Source: Branchiostoma floridae
Taxonomy: Eukaryota > Chordata > Leptocardii > Amphioxiformes > Branchiostomatidae
Assembly: GCF_000003815.2 (NCBI RefSeq)
Contig: NC_049996.1
Span: forward strand, 15,229,637-15,293,636
Reading direction: 5' to 3'
Length of the DNA stretch: 64,000 nucleotides
Made by a program: the position numbers and the translations under genes. The stretch's first letter is position 1. Each line of letters starts with the position of its first letter. Below the pieces are notes generated by a model. That model worked only from the letters and a program-made list of their open reading frames with translations, was not told where the DNA came from and made no database searches. Shown piece by piece: positions 56,801 to 64,000 of this stretch.

Positions 56801-58104
56801 TCTCCCAGGTACGGGTTCAGAAAGTAGACATCTTCTGACGGCTGTTCTAAGTGGGACTCTCTCCCGCCAAAAGCTACCACAGTGGTAAATTCCGACCGCA
56901 CTTGGGTTTTCCTCTCCCGAATCAGCGGCTGCGAATGAAGTTCCTCGTCATACTTCTGCATGTCTTCCCACAAGTCTTTGCAGTCCATGTCCTCAACGAA
57001 CCATCTCATCGTGTCGTCCAAATCTCTCCGCCGAATCAGCGTCAATCGGACTTTTTCCAGCAGCATCCGTCCGAACTCTTTTCTGTCAGGACTTCGGGAG
57101 ATCCACCACCGCACGACGTCGAACACCTCCTCTTCAGAGCTCACCTGCAAAGCGTTGCTATCCAGGAGGTTTGCAACTCTTCCAGCGGGCAACTCTGCGA
57201 AGTATTCCGTGTCCAACATCGTTTGAAAGTTTCGCAAGATGAAGTGGTCGACCACATCTTCTAGTTCCTTGACGCCGTAGAACTGCGCGAGTTCGTCAAT
57301 ATCTGCACAGTTCTCGATGTCGATGTTTTCGGAAAGAAAATGACAGCAGACATCAACAACTCCCTTGCACTGAAGAACGTGGGCGACGTTGATAACATCT
57401 TGGATATTCTGCACTTCTAACGGAATGCACGAAGAGTACACGAAGTCTATGATGTCTTTCAGCACCACAGGTTCCATGTCCCGCAACCAGATTTGTTTAT
57501 CGTGCGTCTCGCGCATTCCAGAAGCAAACATGGCGTGGAAATAATCTGATGCCGCGGCCAGCACTATTTTATGTGCGGGGATTTTGACGCGCTCCGACAC
57601 CACGACCACATCACAGCAGATACCATCCTTCCGCATCACATACAACCCTTCCAGCAGGTCCAAGTGATGTGTCCAGCTCCTGAATTCTTTGGGGTGATAA
57701 AACCGTCTCGGGGATTTCTCGCAAAACGCAACGATTGGTTTCAAGTCAAAAAACGTCGCCAGCTCGTGTATTTCATACGCAGTATTCCGGGTGATTCGGA
57801 TATGACCGGTGTACATGTACTCCACAATTGCCTCCAGAACTTCGTGACACACATCTTCGAACGTGCACGTCACGGGGTTACGCTCTTTGGCATCCGGTGT
57901 GGAGAAGAGCTCCCGGAAGAAGCTGCTACAAGCGGCGAGGACGGCTTTGTGAGCGTGCACGGTTCTCTCACGGTCTTCAGCGTGAAGTATGACATCACAG
58001 AGAAGTTCCTCTTCCCACAGAGTGTGGAGGGCGTTCAACACATTCTGTGGATGCTGCAGCGATGAGAGCAGTTTGCCTCGGGAGTATAACGGAAGATACG
58101 CCAT
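53861..58104 (-). CDS. Kelch-like protein A with two BTB domains
   Basis: Six coding exons: 58104-56783, 56509-56414, 56214-56119, 55654-55274, 54603-54438, 54019-53861; 739 residues, all phases agree, good start context. Domains: BTB1 about residues 25-125 (DVILHAED, HAHKAVLAACSSFFRELF, EYMYTG); BTB2 about 150-250 (CCDVVVVSE, PAHKIVLAAASDYFHAMF); BACK about 260-380; six Kelch repeats (FGGRESH, VGGERET, AAGGKNN, LTGGFGR, VAGGVET, VGGSSWC). BTB-BACK-Kelch proteins usually act as Cullin-3 ubiquitin-ligase adaptors, with the propeller binding the substrate; two BTB domains in tandem are uncommon and would alter dimer or Cullin-3 geometry. The exon 5 donor at 54438 (AAG|gtacaa) was preferred over nearer GT sites because only it keeps the frame into VQIYSYLTGRW. 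Same orientation and architecture as Kelch-like B. Confidence 0.9.
54630..54829. mobile_element. CG-rich MITE, 'TACTGTAAATGCA' family
   Basis: Ends TACTGTAAATGCAG and TGCATTTACAGTA. Its edge lies 26 bases upstream of the acceptor side of Kelch-like A exon 5, in the branch-point region. Confidence 0.85.
56655..56763. repeat. GA-rich simple repeat
   Basis: Imperfect GAGA run on plus (CT on the gene strand) starting about 20 bases inside intron 1 of Kelch-like A. The exon 1 open frame runs on into it, encoding spurious Ser-Leu repeats. Confidence 0.9.
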
Positions 58105-60124
58105 CTCCTTCGGCTTGTGATGTCAGCTTATGGCAACTTCATTCTGTATAAGCCTCGGACTGAACCTGAGAGGACTGAGACAGGGAACAGAGGATGGGAA
58201 CAACAAAAAACACAAGAGAAATATCATAACAATCGGCAACTACATGTATGAACTACTGTCCCTTGTTTAAAGACATACACATAGCTTCCTTTATAACTTT
58301 CAAGAGCCTGTTGTCGCCATCATTAACATCAAATACAGATCATAATGTGCAACACCAAATCAGATAAAATACGAACCATAATGCTGAAACAAGAAGGTAT
58401 GCGCCTCGATAGAGACGCACTTCGATAGAGACATGTTTTTTTATGAATAAAAGGGTTAAACTTCAATATTATTCAGCTGTCATTAAAAGATCATACCTAA
58501 TATATCATGAAAATCTGTAAGTTGTAGTATACAACAAGCAGCTCCAATTTGCATGATATCCATGCCCCAACAAGCCTAGATTCTTGTTATGATCTTGTTG
58601 ACTGAACATCCATTCATACGTTTTGAATTCAAATGATATAAAAACATGCAACGTCTTTATCACATTATTTTATTGTTACTGCCATGAGTACTGCAAAGAA
58701 TTCCAAGTCAAACAGGAACACTGTATATTTGTTATTTAAAAACCATATTATCATACTTAGAAATTCTATTGAGTTGTGACAGGACTCTTGAGATTTGGTG
58801 ATTTAGTGTCTGTATCACAATATCTACCTTCAGAAGATACTGCATGTCAAAAGAAGGTATAACCTGGGCAACAACACAGCAAATTAAATGTCTGACAGTT
58901 TTGTATCATCATATTACTATTAGAAAATGATGTAAAACAAGTGCTATCTTTACTGCCTAAATACAGTATGATTACTTTCTTTCCTGTAGAAGTTGACAAG
59001 TATCAAAGTTTCGTTAACTATGCACATGTGATTTGTATGTTGTATATAGCACAGCAGTGGTGGTAAAAAACGAGGCTTGTGAAACAGCAGCTCCACCTTG
59101 CACCATACATCAAAACTGCAGCAGCAATTACATGTATAACTGGTATAAAATCCATACATTCGTTCATACATGTTGAATATGTAAACATTTACTGCTAAGA
59201 CATTTCAAGTTTACACATATCTATTTACTTACCAGCATTTTTATTACTGTTTGTCGGGCTCAAATTGAGTTAAGTACTTAAAAATGTGGCTCTTCTGTCC
59301 ACAGCTATTTTGCAAAATTGTAAAACAGAAAATCTTCCTGATATTTGGTGGGTAGTATACAATTTATACACATCCTTGCATTCTATTCATTGTTTACAAG
59401 TCTAGTTTATAATGTGGATTTTTGCAACACACAGCATTCTTTTATTCTTGACATGCAATAAGTGCAATACTATCTTCTATCACCTTAGGGAGTGTCTCAC
59501 TGAATCTGTGATACAGTGTCCTCATTACTGCAGCCAAGTGATTTGACAGAACGCTTAACTAATTTCATTGATGAAAAAATCATTGTTTTATGCTTCCTTT
59601 GCTTTGTTGTCTTTTTAGTCATACTTATACAATTAGCATGCTACTTCATTATAAGTACATAGTAGAGAGATACCCCCTTTACACTAAACATATTCTGGGT
59701 AATAAACATTTTGTATATATTAATTACTTTGTTAGGTACATACCACCAAAATTAGAATTTCTGGTAGCTGCAACAATGAACAACACTCAAATGTAAGGTA
59801 ATGGGATTCAAATTATACAAACCAAATGTACAGACATAAAATCTGAGAAACAAATATTATGACAAGCAGTAACTTAATTTCTTAGTTCCTTTTAATCTAT
59901 TTTCCCTTTTAACATGATCCCTCAAGTTCTTCCTTCTGCACACTTCAAGAAGCAATGTCTAAGGTTCAATTTTTAATAAAAACATTTCTATTTTTAGAAA
60001 AAATTGCATCTATAGGAATCAAAAGAGGGAACATTCTTAAATTTTACCATATTGAGACTCTTTGCTCCATGCAGGTTCAAGCATTTGAGCATCAAAAATA
60101 AGAAAATAATTTTCTTCAAATGCA
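58105..60124. other. Intergenic AT-rich region between the Kelch genes
   Basis: No exon or recognised repeat apart from scattered short A/T runs. It must hold the 3' UTR of Kelch-like B and the promoter of Kelch-like A; no clear TATA box or single convincing polyadenylation signal was picked out. Confidence 0.45.
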
Positions 60125-63100
60125 TTACACCAGCACTTCTTGTTCTGTTACTTCAACATTGTTAGGATCTACATCATCATCATCATCACTGCAGTCATCA
60201 TCATCCTCATCACCAGCTTCTTTGTGATTGGTTGGAGGGTGGATGTAACACTCCTCCTCCTCCTCCTGGCACATGCACCTCCCAAAGGCCTGTGGGAGGG
60301 TGATGGTACAACATCCCGACCCGCCGAGTTTCTCCGGGAGGTCGGCGAAACGCTCCCAGCTGTTGCGGGTGGGGTTGTAGGTGTGGACGTCCGCGAGAGT
60401 ACAGTAAGGCTCGACACTGAAGGACCAGCCACCCAGCAAATAGATCTCTCCTGAAACAATCAAACATCCAGTTTTGCTGTAAGTTTATAATCTGTCATCA
60501 CAAACCTACAAGAAAAGTAAAGAACAGAAAAATCAATTCCACAGGAGAGGTATTGGGGTAAAGTTGTGTACCTTAACACATTTTAGCTACAGGTACAGGC
60601 ACAAGGGTTTAGGTACATGTCCAGACCTGTACCTGAACAAGTTTGGTCAATTGTTTGCAAGTTTACATATAGCCAACTTTTTTTTAACGATAGATTGTCA
60701 TCATAGTATGAGTTGCAAAACAACTTTTTAAAGAAGTTTTCTTAATTTTCAACTGGTAGATTATCACAATTATCACTGTTGATTCTGATTTACCTGTCTT
60801 AAGTCTGAGAAAGTGGTGTCCACTAGTGATTTAGTTTGTTAAGTTGTGATGTCCACTACAGATTTAGTTTGTAACAATTTTACAGGTACAGACTGAGGTA
60901 CAGGTACTGTTTTAAGTACATAACCCTTCGATTGAAGCAATAAAAAAAATAGATTTTGGCTATTGTAATACGTAAACGTATACTGTAACAAGTGTAAGAA
61001 ATGCCTCTGCCCTAAACGTGTCGCCAAAAATGCCTCTACTACTGGGGCCATGCCAAAAAGACAAAAATGTGGAGCTTACCATTGTATGCAATGCTGGCAC
61101 CTCCAGTTTGTGGGGTTACCAGTGACTGCACTGTAGACCACTGGCCCGTGCGAATGTTGTAGCACTCAACATCCAACACGTCCACAACAGCAAAGTGCAT
61201 GTAATACACAATGTCTTCCCCGGTCAGGTTCTGGTACCCTCCCATGGCGTACAGGCAGTCTCCGACGGCCGACATGTGGTGGAAGGCACGAGGCCGCCGC
61301 ATGGACGGTTTCTGGGACCACCTCTGTGAGGTGCTAGGGTCCATACACCACAAGTCTGCTCGATATTCGTTCATGGAGCCCCCGCCACATATGTAGATCA
61401 CCCCATCGTGAACGACCCCTGCATGTCCGTACACAGGATTGTCCAGACTTTCGCCAAAGTCCCATGAGTCAGTTTCGGGATCGTAAACCTCGACGGACGA
61501 GAGCTCGTGGTTCCCGTTTCTACCCGCCACGGCGTACAAGCGGTCGTTGGTCGCTGCCAGGTAAAAATCGGTCCGCTTCTCGAGCATGGATGCGGCGCGA
61601 TACCAGCGGCCGTGTCGGCCGTCCTGCCAGTTGGGCATGAACCGCCACACCGTCTTCATCGCCGAGTGGTAGCCAATCACGGCGTTGGACTCTCCTCCAG
61701 CGATGTAGACGAAATTGTTGATGACGGCCGAGCTGTGATAGCTGATCTCCTGGGGAAGCCTGATCTGCCCAAGGCTCTTCCACTCCCTCGTGGGAGGGTA
61801 CAGATAGTAGATGTTGGCGGTTTGGTCGCTCTCTTGGGAGCCGCCAAAGACGACGATTGTCCTGAAGTCCGAGCGTATCCTTGTTTCCGGCGACCTCACA
61901 AGCGGCTGGCGGGAGAGCTCCTCGTTAAACCTGACTCCGGCCTCCGCGAGGCTCAGGCAATCCGGCACCTCGTTGAAAATAGCGCGAGCAGGTCCCTCCA
62001 CCGCGATCATCAGCTGCCGGTAGCTCATGATCGGGAATCGAACCTTCTTCATCAGTCTCAGAGCATGCTGCATCCGCGATCCCTCGCACTCGTATCGCAG
62101 CCACTTGCACGCGGTGAAAAGGACCTGTCCCTCGTGGGCCACCTGTAAAGAGTTACTGCCCAGGATGGCCTCCATTTGTGCCACAGTCAGCTTAAGAAAA
62201 TCTGTAGAACTAGAAAACGTCTTGAAGTTCCCAGCAATTAGCTCACAGAATGCTGCCTCTAGCCTTGGGAGGCAGTACTCCACAGCAATCTGCTGCATGT
62301 CCATACAGTTCTGTAGGCTTAGCGACTGGATGAAGTAATCGCAGCAGAGCTCAATGGCAGACACTGCCTGTAGGTAGGTGGCTACTTCTAACTGTTGCAG
62401 AGCTTTCTCTCCGGTTAGGTCCATTCTTCCAGTGTACATGAAATCGATCAACGACCTCAACCCTTCGCCGTTAACACCCGAGAGGTCGATGTGGTCCATT
62501 CCTGCTTCTTTCATTCCGGACGTAAACATGGCCTTGAAGTAGTCGCTACAGCTAGCAATGACCAGTTTGTGCACTTTGATACTGCCGCATTCTGTGTTGA
62601 CGGTGAAGTCTGTGTATTTCTCTTTGTCTCTGAGCTCACTTAAACCTTGCAGCAGAGGCTCTGCGTGGTGTAACTGCAGACAGCGTCCAAAGTCTCGCCG
62701 AGTCGTGATCCCGTTCCCGCAGAAGACACCAAGATTCTTTATCATCTCGTAGACCTCGCTGTTTGACAGGTTTGTATTGGGTAAAACTCGACCATATAAA
62801 AGATCCACCATCACTTGTAGTTTGTCGAAGGGGAGGATATCCATTGCCATGCTTTTAGCGTCCGTACTTTCTAGCTTCTCTTTAAAGTAGAGACTACTTG
62901 AAATCAAGATGGGTTTATGAGCGGGTAATGTTTGCCCATCTGCACTAAGCACAACATCGCACATTACTCCATCTTCCCGTAGCTCATACGCATTGGCCAA
63001 TAGCATGTCAGTATGAGTCTTTAACATTGCAGCTCCTGTATCACTGCTGTCTGATTGGCTACTTCTGCCTCCATCTGCTGCCAATACTTCATTATGATTG

Positions 63101-63264
63101 GTGAGATCATGTTGAGCAGCTATTGGCTGATTGCAAGCTATAATGTCATGTGATTGGTCCATTTCCTGAACCAGAGCAGAAGCCCCTTCGCTTCCTGCGA
63201 GCTGATTGGCCTGCTGTCCTGCATGTTCGTCAGTTGGAGAAGCACTTGCCCCTGCATGTTCCAT
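60125..63264 (-). CDS. Kelch-like protein B with two BTB domains and acidic tail
   Basis: Two coding exons, 63264-61080 and 60450-60125, joined in phase 1 (YNG|EIYLLGGW); 836 residues. An Ala/Gln/Ser-rich leader of about 80 residues precedes BTB1 (CDVVLSADGQTLPAHKPILI), BTB2 (TDFTVNTE, VHKLVIASCSDYFKAMFTSG, DFMYTGRM), BACK, and six Kelch repeats (FGGSQES, IAGGESN, VAGRNGN, ICGGGSM, MGGYQNL, LGGWSFS). The C-terminus has a run of aspartates (DEDDDDCSDDDDDVDP). Probable Cullin-3 adaptor by family. The start at 63264 was chosen because an acceptor-like TTCCAG lies 6 bases upstream, implying a non-coding first exon; an in-frame ATG slightly upstream (within CMPCGFQVA) is an alternative. Kelch-like A follows about 2 kb downstream on the same strand, suggesting tandem duplication followed by strong divergence and different intron counts. 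Confidence 0.92.
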
Positions 63265-64000
63265 AGCGACCTGGAATCCACAGGGCATGCATGTGTTAGA
63301 TGGGATCAGCCTAAAAGTAAAAACGAAAGAGAGAAGAAAAAAGACTAGTCTTTTGTTAGAAAACTTAGATGCAGTAGCTTGGAATGTAGAGAGACGGGCC
63401 TTGCCTTGAATCAAGAAGACATATCTGTGTTTGTATGTCTGTATATATATATGTGTGTGTGTGTGAAGGTTTGTGTGCATGAGAATCTGTGTACTACATG
63501 CATGTGTGACTGCATGTATACATTGTGCATGCATTCATGGATGTGAGTGCATGTGTACCTGTGTGTCTATGTGTATGCATATTTGCACTTACCTGTATGT
63601 GTACCTGTGTTTATGTCTGTGTGTGCATGTTTCACCATATGTGTGTGTGTGTGTGTGTGTGTCTATGTGTGCATGCCAGTCTGTGTGTGCACACATGCGT
63701 GTCTGTGTGTGTGTGTGTGTGCATGCATGTGTATGTGTGTGTGCATGTCTATGTGTGTTCGTGTGTGTGCGTACACGCGCATGTCTATGGATGTGTGTCT
63801 GTGTACCTGTGTGTGTGTATGTATCATGTGTGCCTATGATGTGTGTGTGTGTGTGTGTGTGTGTTTACTAGTACATCATGACAGAAGCAGGATGGCATCT
63901 TCAATACAATTTCTTTATTATGTCCAACCATTGATTGGTGCCAAGTACTTCCTACCATCATCGCATCATAGTAGATTGTACATGACTACATCAGTACATG
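63265..64000. other. Upstream of Kelch-like B, TG-rich simple sequence
   Basis: From about 63435 to 63865 the sequence is imperfect TG/TGCA repeat giving false Cys-Val frames. The promoter or a non-coding first exon of Kelch-like B may lie here or beyond the edge. Confidence 0.6.

Noticed and set aside
56851-58065. Plus-strand open frames opposite Kelch-like A
   Set aside because: Antisense shadows of a well-supported coding exon.
61507-62148. 213-residue plus-strand open frame
   Set aside because: Antisense shadow of Kelch-like B.
63473-63871. 132-residue Cys/Val-rich open frame
   Set aside because: TG-rich low-complexity DNA, no domain or splice support.

Overview
The window is animal nuclear DNA: intron-split genes with GT/AG junctions, exon phases that agree, and most of the remaining DNA made of decayed LINEs, tRNA-derived SINEs, palindromic MITEs and microsatellites. 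The gene set (sialic-acid lyase, CYP2-type P450, fibrinogen-domain lectin, rhodopsin-family receptors, Kelch proteins with two BTB domains) together with SINEs carrying a CCCTTGGGAAAGGCAC core suggests an invertebrate deuterostome, most likely a lancelet (Branchiostoma). That assignment is inference.

Layout. 0.4-3.1 kb, minus: first six coding exons of N-acetylneuraminate lyase; the rest lies beyond the left edge. 6.3-8.3 kb, minus: seven-transmembrane exons of receptor 1. 9.0-13.9 kb, plus: six exons of a CYP2-like P450 with an in-frame TGA, no visible N-terminus, and a MITE (itself holding a LINE) inside one splice donor. 15.7-19.3 kb, plus: complete five-exon secreted fibrinogen-domain protein with a TATA box. 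21.7-25.0 kb, minus: ectodomain and signal-peptide exons that fit receptor 1 in phase, so the P450 and the lectin appear to lie inside an intron of receptor 1 on the opposite strand. 25-40 kb: repeat-rich DNA with two isolated signal-peptide exons. 40.6-50.4 kb, plus: receptor 2, a close paralogue of receptor 1 (signal-peptide exon, two ectodomain exons, two seven-transmembrane exons). 53.9-58.1 and 60.1-63.3 kb, minus: two BTB-BTB-BACK-Kelch genes in the same orientation.

The most interesting signal is the divergent receptor pair. Five copies of one short signal-peptide exon lie between and at the ends of the two genes: two on minus (24553-24592, 5' half replaced by a CCAA microsatellite; 24951-25008) and three on plus (31647, 33494, 40570). 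Every intact copy is exactly 58 nt from ATG to donor and ends in phase 1. Downstream, both genes have a 117-nt phase 1-1 ectodomain exon and transmembrane exons with identical junctions. This looks like a duplicated, divergent receptor locus with spare or alternative first exons feeding a modular N-terminus. All splice joins were inferred by eye; transcripts are the decisive test.
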